Source: Chloroflexota bacterium
GTDB taxonomy: Bacteria > Chloroflexota > Anaerolineae > Promineifilales > Promineifilaceae
DNA: 5,802 bases
Assembly: GCA_003519205.1 (NCBI GenBank)
Contig: DOXE01000188.1
Coordinates: 1 to 5,802 of the forward strand
Direction: 5' to 3'
Shown here: in pieces, positions 1 to 5,802 of the stretch
Numbering within the stretch: position 1 is the first letter of the stretch
How the letters are laid out: each line of letters begins with the position of its first letter
Position numbers and translations under genes: made by a program
The notes under the pieces: generated by a model
Database searches by the model: none
Told to the model about the DNA's origin: nothing
What the model saw: the letters and a program-made list of their open reading frames with translations, nothing else

Positions 1-781
1 TTCCGGTTCGAGGATCCAGGAGGCCCACAGGGCGCATGGGACCGAATCTGATGGAATCCTTGCTGCGTTTGGCCATCACTTCTATCGGCAAACAGCCCTC
101 GAAAAAGTTGGCGTTTTCACGTTCAAAGTCACGCAGCGTAATTTGCTCAGCCGATACCAGAGCATCGTAAAAGGCCTCGTATTCAGCTTTTGTCATCGGA
201 CAATTAATATAATCGCCATCCACCTGGCTGCCTTCTTCGTAACGAGAAGCCCGGAAGGCGATGTCCATATCGATTGATTCGTAACTGACGATAGGCGATA
301 GGGCATCATAGAAATACAGGTAACCCTGTCCAGAGAGCTGGTCGATAGCTTGTGCTAAGGGGCTGGAGGTCAGCGGTCCACTGGCGACGATACAAGGAGT
401 ATCGGGTAATTCTGTCACCTCCTGACGGATTATCTCGACGTTATCGTGATTCGATAACTTTTCGGTGACCATTTCGGCAAAAAGCTGGCGATCGACTGCC
501 AATGACGAGCCAGCCGGCACGGCCGTGGCCTCAGCACAAGAGAGGATCAGGGATCCCAATCCCTTTAACTCAGCTTTTAACAGGCCAGGCGCTTTGTATG
601 GCATGACCGAACCCAGTGAATTGCTGCACACTAACTCTGCCAGATCTTCGGAGACGTGGGCTGGCGTCGTCTTTTCTGGCCGCATCTCGAATAGTTTCAC
701 CTGGATGCCAAGTTCGGCCGCTTGCCAGGCCGCCTCGCATCCGGCAAGACCCCCACCTATGACTATAATTTCAGCCGTCAT
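1..781 (-). CDS. trmFO: TrmFO, FAD/folate-dependent tRNA (uracil-54-C5)-methyltransferase, N-terminal part
   Basis: This gene is partial: 260 codons are present and the C-terminal part (the family is usually about 440 residues) lies beyond the left edge. TrmFO makes ribothymidine at position 54 of the tRNA T-loop, using methylenetetrahydrofolate as carbon donor and FAD/NAD(P)H as reductant, in the cytoplasm. My minus-strand translation shows a dinucleotide-binding loop GGGLAGCEAAW (residues 9-19), the signature FEMRPEKTTPAH (31-42), LVCSNSLGS (50-58) with C52, SGPLTSS (134-140), YFYDALSPIV (156-165), DYINCPMTK (190-198), FFEGCLPIEVMA (226-237) with C230, and RFGPMRPVGL (245-254). C52 and C230 match the two functional cysteines of the family. 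The ATG start puts the FAD loop at the normal distance from the N-terminus. No Shine-Dalgarno is visible; an extended -10-like element precedes the start. It lies 50 bp after the TPR gene on the same strand. Identification is near certain. Confidence 0.97.
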   Translation of the reverse strand, partial: MTAEIIVIGGGLAGCEAAWQAAELGIQVKLFEMRPEKTTPAHVSEDLAELVCSNSLGSVMPYKAPGLLKAELKGLGSLILSCAEATAVPAGSSLAVDRQLFAEMVTEKLSNHDNVEIIRQEVTELPDTPCIVASGPLTSSPLAQAIDQLSGQGYLYFYDALSPIVSYESIDMDIAFRASRYEEGSQVDGDYINCPMTKAEYEAFYDALVSAEQITLRDFERENANFFEGCLPIEVMAKRSKDSIRFGPMRPVGLLDPRTG

Positions 782-787
782 ATTTCA

Positions 788-796
788 ATTTTAACA
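788..796 (-). promoter_or_regulatory. Possible extended -10 element just before trmFO
   Basis: On the minus strand the bases read TGTTAAAAT, which matches the extended -10 pattern TG-N-TANAAT. Six bases separate it from the trmFO ATG, so transcription would begin at or next to the A of the start codon and give a leaderless or nearly leaderless mRNA. That fits the absence of a Shine-Dalgarno. No good -35 hexamer is visible at the usual distance (811-816 reads CGCCGT). AT-rich hexamers arise often by chance, so this is only a candidate. Confidence 0.35.
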
Positions 797-831
797 CATG
801 CATCGATATTACGGCGTCCGTTCGCTACACT

Positions 832-1323
832 TCATTCTTTATCCAATCCCCTCAACTTCTCCAAGATTTGACGTGCATGTGCATCGTCGGGATCCGCTTT
901 CAGGGCTCGATCGAACCAGTATTTGGCATCATCATATTCTTTGCGGTCACGGTAGATTAGGCCGATGTTATAGGCCACGTTTGGAGCGATTGGATTAATA
1001 TCGAGGGCGTGCTGGAAAGCCTTAATCGCCTTTTGCTGATCTTCATCTCGTGCCAGAACTGGATTCCCAAGATAAGCAGCCCCCAAATTCGTCCAGAACA
1101 TCGGATTGTCGGCTGCAAATTCTCTCATGGGTTCTAACACTTCGACGGCACGCTTAAACCGTTTGGACAAAATATAAGCAGCTCCCAGGTTAATGCCTGC
1201 ATCAACATGGTCAGGAACAAGCTTATGGGCTTTAACTAATAGCGGCAATGCCTCGGCCGGCTGGCCTTGTTGTAACAACTGCGACCCTTCACGATACAAA
1301 CGGTCAAATGAGTCGTCTACCAT
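832..1323 (-). CDS. Small tetratricopeptide-repeat (TPR) protein
   Basis: The product is about 163 residues and consists almost entirely of TPR helical hairpins, with no signal peptide or membrane segment, so it is probably a cytoplasmic protein-interaction module; its partner cannot be told. Four TPR-like units are visible (numbered from the GTG at 1326): roughly 8-40 (GQPAEALPLLVKAHKLVP), 42-73 (INLGAAYILSKRFKRAVEVL), 76-113 (WTNLGAAY ... AIKAFQHALDINP) and 115-147 (YNIGLIYRDRKEYDDAKYWF). The third unit has about six extra residues between its two helices (LGNPVLARDEDQQK). GTG at 1326 and ATG at 1323 are adjacent in-frame starts; a GGAG at 1333-1336 lies 6 and 9 bases upstream respectively, so either could serve, and I chose ATG. 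It lies about 90 bp after the peptidase gene and 50 bp before trmFO, all on one strand. Confidence 0.9.
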   Translation of the reverse strand: MVDDSFDRLYREGSQLLQQGQPAEALPLLVKAHKLVPDHVDAGINLGAAYILSKRFKRAVEVLEPMREFAADNPMFWTNLGAAYLGNPVLARDEDQQKAIKAFQHALDINPIAPNVAYNIGLIYRDRKEYDDAKYWFDRALKADPDDAHARQILEKLRGLDKE

Positions 1324-1332
1324 CACAAGTTG

Positions 1333-1336
1333 CTCC
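1333..1336 (-). promoter_or_regulatory. Shine-Dalgarno GGAG of the TPR gene
   Basis: On the minus strand GGAG sits 6 bases before the GTG (1326) and 9 bases before the ATG (1323). It is the clearest ribosome binding site in the window and supports a start at this point, though it does not separate the two adjacent start codons. Confidence 0.65.
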
Positions 1337-1414
1337 GGATTGGAGAATCAACAATAAAAAAGGCGATCTCAGGTGCAGCTTACCCATGCACGCTTTCGAT
1401 AAAGGATAATGGAG

Positions 1415-2656
1415 TCAAGACTTCGATCTGGGCAAGCCGAAGAAGAATAAGCTCATCAAGAAAAAACCGACCAGTACGGCCACCAACCATATGCCACCCT
1501 GTTGCCAGAGTCGTTCTGGGAAAGATTGGGGTGACAAATCCTCTAGCCATTCCTCGTTCAATTCCTCCAATGTCCGGTCGATCGCTCTGGTCGTTACCGA
1601 CTGGCAATCAGCGCCATCAGCTAAAGCTCGTATCATCTGCAAAATGGCAAAGTTTCCGTATTCAGCCTGGATGTAGCGGATGAATGATGAACTTTGGGCA
1701 TAAGCGATCAGCGCTTTACTGCTCTCTGTCGGGAAAGATTGGCACAGTTCGGCAAAGGGTATCGTGCTATTTGTAATTACCGCCTCTTCCAGGATAGTCT
1801 CGTAATCGCCGTTGGCCGCTTCCTCAAATAAGGTGGCCAGACCCTCGTCGAACCAAATCGGGATAGCCCCATAATTCGCACCAGTTGCCTCATAGAGTAA
1901 CATGTGGCTTAGTTCATGCGGAATGGTCTTTTCCAACTCAATTGCGGCCGTTCTTGGGTTTGTCGCCGAAACCAGGATGACGCCCAGATCGGGATGGGCA
2001 TGCCCGCCAACCCAATCCCGCCCTGTCAATCGTAATGCAGCCCGTAAGTCATCAGCCGAAGGATAGACATAGATCCGGAGAGGATTTGGTGGCTCAAAAG
2101 GAATGTAACTTTGTTGGCGAGGTAATGCCTTGACAACGGCATCCATCGCCGCCTGACCAACACTGGCATCATCACCTGTCCAAAACACAACCATGCCGTC
2201 TTTTTCAAGCTTTTCCCAGGTATATTGGTCATGGACGTAATCAATATGGGCTTCAGGCAATGTGACAGCATTCCCATCTTTGTCCTCTACAAGCCACCAG
2301 TAAGTGACGGTGGTAAATGGAGCCAGACGGTACTGGGTTAAATCGAGGGATTGTTCAATTTGAATCTCTTTTTTGGAGTTGATTTCCACCTCAGTTGTCA
2401 GCGTATTCGGTAACTCAGGTGCACGTACAAACAAGGTTGCATTTTCAATGGGCACCTCACTCTGGGCTGATAATCTGAAGCGCATGATCTGTCCATAACG
2501 ATAATCCACTTCTGATTTCGCAGTAATTGGCATTTCTTCCTGCCCATATACCATGTTTGGGAAAAACAAGGTTAGCAGAATCAAGGTTATGATGGGTAAG
2601 AATTTCGTTATGGCACGAAGGGTGCGGGATGGCCGGGATTTATAAAGAGAGGGCAT
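1415..2656 (-). CDS. Exported, membrane-anchored zinc metallopeptidase, Peptidase MA-like (gluzincin)
   Basis: This is a predicted secreted protease held at the outer face of the membrane. From the ATG at 2656 (413 residues) it begins with a clear signal peptide: basic residues (K, R, R, R, K) in the first 18, a hydrophobic core LPIITLILLTLFF (about 20-32), and a likely cleavage site near VYG-Q. A middle region without recognised motifs (about 45-155) is rich in beta-type sequence. The catalytic site is HELSH (247-251) followed 19 residues later by E271 in WFDEGLA, the HExxH...E zinc-binding layout of gluzincins and of the Peptidase_MA_2 family. A C-terminal membrane segment (about 388-407, GIWLVAVLVGFFLMS) ends in a short basic tail. 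An in-frame GTG at 2725 overlaps the transporter stop (GTGA), but it would put 23 polar residues before the signal peptide and has no Shine-Dalgarno, so I prefer the ATG. Substrate unknown. Confidence 0.88.
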   Translation of the reverse strand: MPSLYKSRPSRTLRAITKFLPIITLILLTLFFPNMVYGQEEMPITAKSEVDYRYGQIMRFRLSAQSEVPIENATLFVRAPELPNTLTTEVEINSKKEIQIEQSLDLTQYRLAPFTTVTYWWLVEDKDGNAVTLPEAHIDYVHDQYTWEKLEKDGMVVFWTGDDASVGQAAMDAVVKALPRQQSYIPFEPPNPLRIYVYPSADDLRAALRLTGRDWVGGHAHPDLGVILVSATNPRTAAIELEKTIPHELSHMLLYEATGANYGAIPIWFDEGLATLFEEAANGDYETILEEAVITNSTIPFAELCQSFPTESSKALIAYAQSSSFIRYIQAEYGNFAILQMIRALADGADCQSVTTRAIDRTLEELNEEWLEDLSPQSFPERLWQQGGIWLVAVLVGFFLMSLFFFGLPRSKS

Positions 2657-2668
2657 TAAAGCAATAGG

Positions 2669-2674
2669 ATTATA
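2669..2674 (-). promoter_or_regulatory. Consensus -10 hexamer before the peptidase start
   Basis: The minus strand reads TATAAT, a perfect sigma-70 -10 hexamer, with 12 bases between it and the ATG at 2656. Transcription would begin about 5-7 bases before the ATG. No good -35 is present at 16-18 bp: AATACA lies at 17 bp, and the nearer match TTGGCA (2699-2704) is 24 bp away. It may be an internal promoter that lets the peptidase be expressed apart from the transporter, or it may be chance. Confidence 0.35.
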
Positions 2675-2721
2675 GTGGTCAGAATGCCATTTGTATTCTG
2701 CCAAGATCAAGACTCCCTTGT

Positions 2722-3633
2722 TCACAAGCTAAGCAGCGTAATCACCAAGGGTAGTGTAATTGCACTGAGCAGAGTTGACAATACTACTGTGCTAGTGACC
2801 AATCCCGGGCGAACGTCGAATTCAGTGGCCAAGATAGTGGTTATGACGGCCGTTGGCATACTAGCTTCGATGATCGACGTAGCCCTACTTAAACCTTGTA
2901 AACCCATGAAGCCAGCCACTAAAACAGCGACGACAGGTCCAATTAACAACCGAATCATCGACGCCGGGATTGCCAACCGCACCCTGGTTATGCTTTTTAA
3001 ATCGGCAATTTGCATGCCCAGCACGACGAGCATCACCGGTATCGCGCCGGCGGCCGCAATTTCAATACTGCGCATCAACGGTGAAGGAATCGGAATAGAC
3101 AATGAATACACGATAAGGGCCAATAACACCGCGTAGGGGGCTGGCAACCGGACGAGACGCCTTAGAGAATCTTGCCAGCTAGCCTGTCCCATTGAGGCGA
3201 TTAAGACGCCTAATGTAAACACCAATATCGTACTGATCCCGAAATAGATTGAAGCCCTGGCGAGACCTTCCTCCCCAAAACGAAGCTGGTTAAGGGTAAG
3301 ACCATAGTTACCACTGTTGACGATCATGACCACCAGAATTAAAGCAACAATATCAATTCGTGGCAGTCTCATTAGCTTGCCTGCCATGAAGGCAACCATA
3401 GCCATCATTAACGTGACAGCAACTGCAAAAACTCCTAACTGCAGGAGCTCCCATCCTGGCAAACCAGAATTTACCAGAGTAGTAAAGACAAGGGCGGGCG
3501 AGAAGGCGTAGAAAGATAGGCTAGAAAGCGTTTTTTTATCTAAGCCTAACCTCTTTCTTAATCCATACCCGATCGAAGCAACGAGGAATATGGGAAGGAT
3601 GTTTTGAAAGAATACGTTGAAAAAACCGCTCAC
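2722..3633 (-). CDS. AEC (auxin efflux carrier) family membrane transporter
   Basis: This 303-residue, very hydrophobic protein is a predicted secondary carrier of the AEC family (PF03547 type), a member of the BART superfamily. Bacterial members move organic anions or related small molecules; the substrate here cannot be read from the sequence. About ten membrane segments can be marked (near 7-24, 38-56, 63-85, 95-112, 127-147, 165-181, 191-210, 221-241, 250-271, 277-300), in two five-helix halves joined by a basic loop (151-164, SWQDSLRRLVR). Family-like motifs are SPALVF (45-50), NSGNYGLTLNQLRFG (106-120) in the broken helix 4, LGMQIADL (205-212), and EASMPTAV (256-263) in helix 9. Length is normal. 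The start is GTG at 3633; a weak GGCGGA lies 4 bases upstream, and no other start occurs before helix 1. It begins 12 bp after the HEAT gene stop, which suggests co-transcription. Confidence 0.92.
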   Translation of the reverse strand: MSGFFNVFFQNILPIFLVASIGYGLRKRLGLDKKTLSSLSFYAFSPALVFTTLVNSGLPGWELLQLGVFAVAVTLMMAMVAFMAGKLMRLPRIDIVALILVVMIVNSGNYGLTLNQLRFGEEGLARASIYFGISTILVFTLGVLIASMGQASWQDSLRRLVRLPAPYAVLLALIVYSLSIPIPSPLMRSIEIAAAGAIPVMLVVLGMQIADLKSITRVRLAIPASMIRLLIGPVVAVLVAGFMGLQGLSRATSIIEASMPTAVITTILATEFDVRPGLVTSTVVLSTLLSAITLPLVITLLSL

Positions 3634-3645
3634 TAAGTCCGCCGG

Positions 3646-4626
3646 TTATGCACTGGGAAACGCGTCATTATCCAGATCATTTTCCCAGTCAAACAATGAT
3701 AAGTCAATATCACTGTCTAACCAGCCCATTTCTTCAATCGCTTCAATGGCCGCATTATGCACGTCTGACGCCTCTGGATCTATAACCAGATCCTGTAGGA
3801 CCTGTTCGGCTAGGTCGCCACCAATTTGTCCCAAGGCAGCAATAGCCATCAGTCGCACCTCTAATTCTTCATCCCAAACTAATTCGGCCAGATTAGGGAT
3901 GAAATCGCTGCTCCCAATTTCACCAGCCGCTCGAGCCGCTTCGATTCGCATCTCCATCGTCGGGTTAAGCATCTCATCGATGATGATCGGCAACCATCGC
4001 GCGTCTGCGCTTCGGCCCATGGCAAACACGGCACTGATCTGCATATCTGGATCGCCTTCGTCATAGGCCTGTTCAATAAGTGAAGATACACGTAAATGAG
4101 AAGCCGCTCCCAACGATTCCAGTGCCGCGCGTTTTACACTCTGAGGCGTTTCTTCGGAATCTATCTGGCCAATCAATCTTTCAACGATTGGCGAGATGTT
4201 TTCGTATGGAATTTGCTGCCATTCACCCATCAAAACGTAATGACCGAGTGTAGCCGCTGCTAAGGATCTAACCTCAGTATCCGCATCTGACTCCATCAAC
4301 CTGATGATTGGATCTATCAAGGCCAAACGGTCTGTATCCCATAAGCCATCCAGAGAAGCCATGCGGACTGATGGCGCCTCGTCTGCCAGACAATGGCTGA
4401 AAACCTCAGAAAAATCTACCTGGAAATTTTCCTCGCTGATATCGGCCAGGTGACGGATGATGACTCGTCGTCGTTCTTCCTCGATTCCCGACCACTCTGT
4501 ACAAAAATGGTCCAATTCGTCGGGTGAAAGATCTGAAAGCTGGAATAACATCGGAATAGATATCGGTCGGTCGCTTCTGAGCGAGTTCATGACATCTTCG
4601 ATTGTATATTTGTTTTCGTTTATCAT
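3646..4626 (-). CDS. HEAT-repeat protein with acidic C-terminal tail
   Basis: The product (326 residues from the ATG at 4626) has no signal peptide or membrane segment and is probably a cytoplasmic scaffold of stacked helix pairs; its partner is unknown. HEAT-like units can be seen near 84-111 (PSVRMASLDGLWDTD), 117-155 (TEVRSLAAATLGHY), 172-189 (SVKRAALESLGAASH), 194-220 (DMQISAVFAMGRSADARW), 225-252 (MEMRIEAARAAGEIGSSDF), 256-282 (LEVRLMAIAALGQIGGDLAE) and 287-301. The first 80 residues are helical but not clearly HEAT. The tail after about 303 is very acidic (DSDIDLSLFDWENDLDNDAF). An in-frame ATG at 4686 would add 20 residues, but that stretch is encoded by the terminator hairpin and U-run (it reads SLIFFF), so I reject it; GAGAG lies just before the ATG at 4626. 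The transporter follows 12 bp downstream. It is not a PBS-type lyase that I can recognise. Confidence 0.87.
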   Translation of the reverse strand: MINENKYTIEDVMNSLRSDRPISIPMLFQLSDLSPDELDHFCTEWSGIEEERRRVIIRHLADISEENFQVDFSEVFSHCLADEAPSVRMASLDGLWDTDRLALIDPIIRLMESDADTEVRSLAAATLGHYVLMGEWQQIPYENISPIVERLIGQIDSEETPQSVKRAALESLGAASHLRVSSLIEQAYDEGDPDMQISAVFAMGRSADARWLPIIIDEMLNPTMEMRIEAARAAGEIGSSDFIPNLAELVWDEELEVRLMAIAALGQIGGDLAEQVLQDLVIDPEASDVHNAAIEAIEEMGWLDSDIDLSLFDWENDLDNDAFPSA

Positions 4627-4630
4627 ATTT

Positions 4631-4635
4631 CTCTC
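4631..4635 (-). promoter_or_regulatory. Ribosome binding site GAGAG of the HEAT gene
   Basis: On the minus strand GAGAG is followed by AAAT and then the ATG at 4626. The match to the anti-Shine-Dalgarno is partial and the spacing short, but it decides between this start and the ATG 60 bases upstream, which lies beyond the terminator hairpin. Confidence 0.45.
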
Positions 4636-4674
4636 AAAAAAGAAGATTAGAGATCGCTGGCCAATCCCTAATCT
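4636..4674 (-). terminator. Rho-independent terminator after rseP (or leader attenuator of the HEAT gene)
   Basis: On the minus strand AGATTAG (4674-4668) pairs perfectly with CTAATCT (4650-4644). After one mismatch, GAT pairs with ATC further in, closing a loop of about nine bases. The stem is followed directly by TCTTTTTT (4643-4636). This stem plus U-run is the normal intrinsic terminator form, and it lies about 50 bp after the rseP stop. The U-run ends 9 bases before the HEAT ATG, so the element is also in position to act on the HEAT transcript. The stem is AT-rich, so efficiency may be moderate. Confidence 0.7.
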
Positions 4675-4683
4675 CTTTCTCTG

Positions 4684-4702
4684 CATTTGCGGTATGCAAA
4701 TG
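4684..4702. repeat. Short perfect inverted repeat between rseP and the HEAT gene
   Basis: CATTTGC (4684-4690) and GCAAATG (4696-4702) are perfect inverted copies separated by five bases (GGTAT). It has no T-run after it on the minus strand, so it is not a terminator by itself. It could be a protein-binding operator for the HEAT gene, an RNA hairpin stabilising the rseP 3' end, or chance. It lies 22 bp after the rseP stop and about 10 bp before the terminator stem. Confidence 0.4.
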
Positions 4703-4724
4703 TTGAAGTCAGATTTTTAACAAA

Positions 4725-5798
4725 TTAGAACGGAATGATCGGGTTAACGATATCCTGAATTATGATTAAAACCATCAAACCAAGTAGAACAAGCATGCCC
4801 ACTAGGTGAACCATACCTTCTCTTTCCGGTTCGATCCGCCGGCCCCGTACGGCTTCGACCAAAACAAATGTTATCCGGCCTCCATCAAGGGCTGGTATCG
4901 GCAATAGGTTGGTGAAGCCTAAAGCCACGCTAATTACCGCCGCAAACCACAATAAAGGGAACCAATCCCGTTGTGTTGCCGTTTCTTCGGCGGCCCGGCC
5001 GGCGAGCTGGCTGATGCCAACCACACTAATTGGTCGTGCCTCGTTGGCTGTAATCTGACCTTGAATCAACATGATAGGGGCGCGCAAAGTACCCCAGATG
5101 ACATCTACAATAGTTTGACCAGCTTGTTTTAGGGAAGTGATTGGATCGCTTGGGATCTTCTCTCCTGTCGCCCGATCGGCGATTCGAATACCTGTTGGTC
5201 CTTCCTGGCCTTCGGTATATTCTCCAGGCGATCGTGGTGTCATGATCAGTGTAATTTCTTCACCAGCGCGAAAAACAACTACTTCTAATGGCTGGCCAGC
5301 ATTGGCATAGACTTCTTCTCTAACGACCCCCGAACTATCGGCTTCACGTCCATTGATCTCAAGGATGGTATCGCCCGCCATCATGCCAGCAACCATAGCA
5401 GGGGAATCCACCATCCCATCGTCCACGATAGGTCGGTAACGGGGTGGTCCAATCATAAAAGCAATCCAAAGCAAGACGATAGCAAAGAGAAAATTTGCAC
5501 CAGCGCCAGCCGACAGTGTAAAAAGGCGAGCCTTTTTGGAAGCTGCTGCCAGACCGCCTTCAACTGTTGGGTCGTCTTCGCCTGCAGGGCGAACAAAACC
5601 ACCAACTGGAATCCAATTTAACGAATAAATCGTATCACCCCGCTTAAAGAGCTTGACCGCACGGGGAGGGAAACCGAGTCCAAATTCCTCGACCTTGATT
5701 CCAGAAAGCCGGGCAGCCACAAAGTGACCCAATTCGTGTATCAGAATGATGGGCGTTAAAACGAGAATGAACGCACCGATAGTCCACCAAATAGTCAT
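4725..5798 (-). CDS. rseP: RseP / site-2 intramembrane zinc metalloprotease (M50 family)
   Basis: This polytopic membrane protease (357 residues) cuts substrates within the lipid bilayer; relatives carry out the second step of regulated proteolysis of anti-sigma factors and clear signal-peptide remnants. HELGH (21-25) in the first membrane segment provides the zinc ligands and catalytic glutamate; LLPIPALDGGR (298-308) in a later segment provides the third ligand (D305). Other M50B features are EEFGLGFPPR (37-46), YSLNWIPVGGFV (58-69) and the membrane segment SAGAGANFLFAIVLLW (96-111). A single PDZ domain spans about 122-188 (DSPAMVAGMMAGDTILEING). Further membrane segments are near 280-297 and 330-350. 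The length fits the single-PDZ form of Gram-positives, cyanobacteria and Chloroflexota, shorter than the two-PDZ E. coli protein. The ATG at 5798 fits the family N-terminus, but only four bases upstream are visible, so an earlier start or the ribosome site cannot be judged. No anti-sigma factor lies in the window. Confidence 0.95.
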   Translation of the reverse strand: MTIWWTIGAFILVLTPIILIHELGHFVAARLSGIKVEEFGLGFPPRAVKLFKRGDTIYSLNWIPVGGFVRPAGEDDPTVEGGLAAASKKARLFTLSAGAGANFLFAIVLLWIAFMIGPPRYRPIVDDGMVDSPAMVAGMMAGDTILEINGREADSSGVVREEVYANAGQPLEVVVFRAGEEITLIMTPRSPGEYTEGQEGPTGIRIADRATGEKIPSDPITSLKQAGQTIVDVIWGTLRAPIMLIQGQITANEARPISVVGISQLAGRAAEETATQRDWFPLLWFAAVISVALGFTNLLPIPALDGGRITFVLVEAVRGRRIEPEREGMVHLVGMLVLLGLMVLIIIQDIVNPIIPF

Positions 5799-5802
5799 GA
5801 TG

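Noticed and set aside
465..794. Plus-strand open frame of 109 codons.
   Set aside because: It lies antisense to trmFO, whose minus-strand translation shows all the family signatures. The plus-strand product has no recognisable motif.
1356..1391. Possible terminator between the peptidase and TPR genes: GTGCA/TGCAC stem (1373-1391) with a minus-strand T6 run (1356-1361).
   Set aside because: The stem is only 5 bp with a 9-base loop, and the T-run starts about 11 bases after it rather than directly after. It does not meet the normal form.
2675..3136. Plus-strand open frame of 153 codons.
   Set aside because: It is antisense to the AEC transporter and is rich in T, A, N and I, as expected from the complement of membrane-helix codons; it shows no domain.
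3617..4066. Plus-strand open frame of 149 codons.
   Set aside because: It is antisense to the HEAT repeats and its serine/alanine-rich product reflects complement codons; no motif or ribosome site supports it.
4644..4682. The same hairpin (4644-4674) acting as a terminator on the plus strand.
   Set aside because: The plus-strand tail is CTTTCTCT, not a proper T-run, and no plus-strand gene ends here.
4627..4686. N-terminal extension of the HEAT protein from the ATG at 4686.
   Set aside because: The 20 added codons coincide with the terminator hairpin and its U-run, and the ATG lies at the edge of the upstream palindrome; the ATG at 4626 has a ribosome-site-like GAGAG.
1..5802. CRISPR arrays, tRNA genes, insertion sequences, toxin-antitoxin or defence genes.
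   Set aside because: No direct repeats with spacers, no cloverleaf with a T-arm, no transposase motif and no terminal inverted repeats were seen on either strand by reading.

Overview
The window carries six protein genes, all read on the minus strand, so the biological order runs from the right edge to the left. They are a site-2 membrane protease (rseP), a HEAT-repeat protein, an AEC-family transporter, an exported peptidase of the MA-like type, a small TPR protein, and the N-terminal 260 codons of trmFO, which is cut by the left edge. Coding density is high; the longest gene-free stretch is about 98 bp. I see no tRNA, rRNA, CRISPR array, insertion sequence, phage gene or other sign of recent transfer.

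The likely source is a bacterium of the Chloroflexota, perhaps Anaerolineae or a related class. The basis is indirect: folate-type TrmFO rather than TrmA, a short single-PDZ RseP, a Peptidase_MA-like protein with a signal peptide and a C-terminal membrane anchor, and an abundance of TPR and HEAT proteins, all at moderate GC. This assignment is inference and was not tested by a search.

Region by region: 4725-5798 is rseP. The 98 bp after it (4627-4724) hold a perfect 7-bp palindrome and a convincing rho-independent terminator whose U-run ends only 9 bases before the next start codon. HEAT (3646-4626), AEC transporter (2722-3633) and peptidase (1415-2656) form a tight same-strand run that could be one operon, although a consensus -10 hexamer lies just before the peptidase's likely start. 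After about 90 bp comes the TPR gene (832-1323) with a good Shine-Dalgarno sequence, and 50 bp later trmFO, whose start has no Shine-Dalgarno but does have an extended -10-like element.

Functionally this looks like a housekeeping neighbourhood: envelope proteolysis (RseP, exported gluzincin), transport (AEC carrier), two helical-repeat scaffold proteins, and tRNA U54 methylation. I found no convincing new biological system. The points most worth checking are the terminator or attenuator placed directly before the HEAT gene, the start codons of the peptidase and HEAT genes, and possible leaderless starts.
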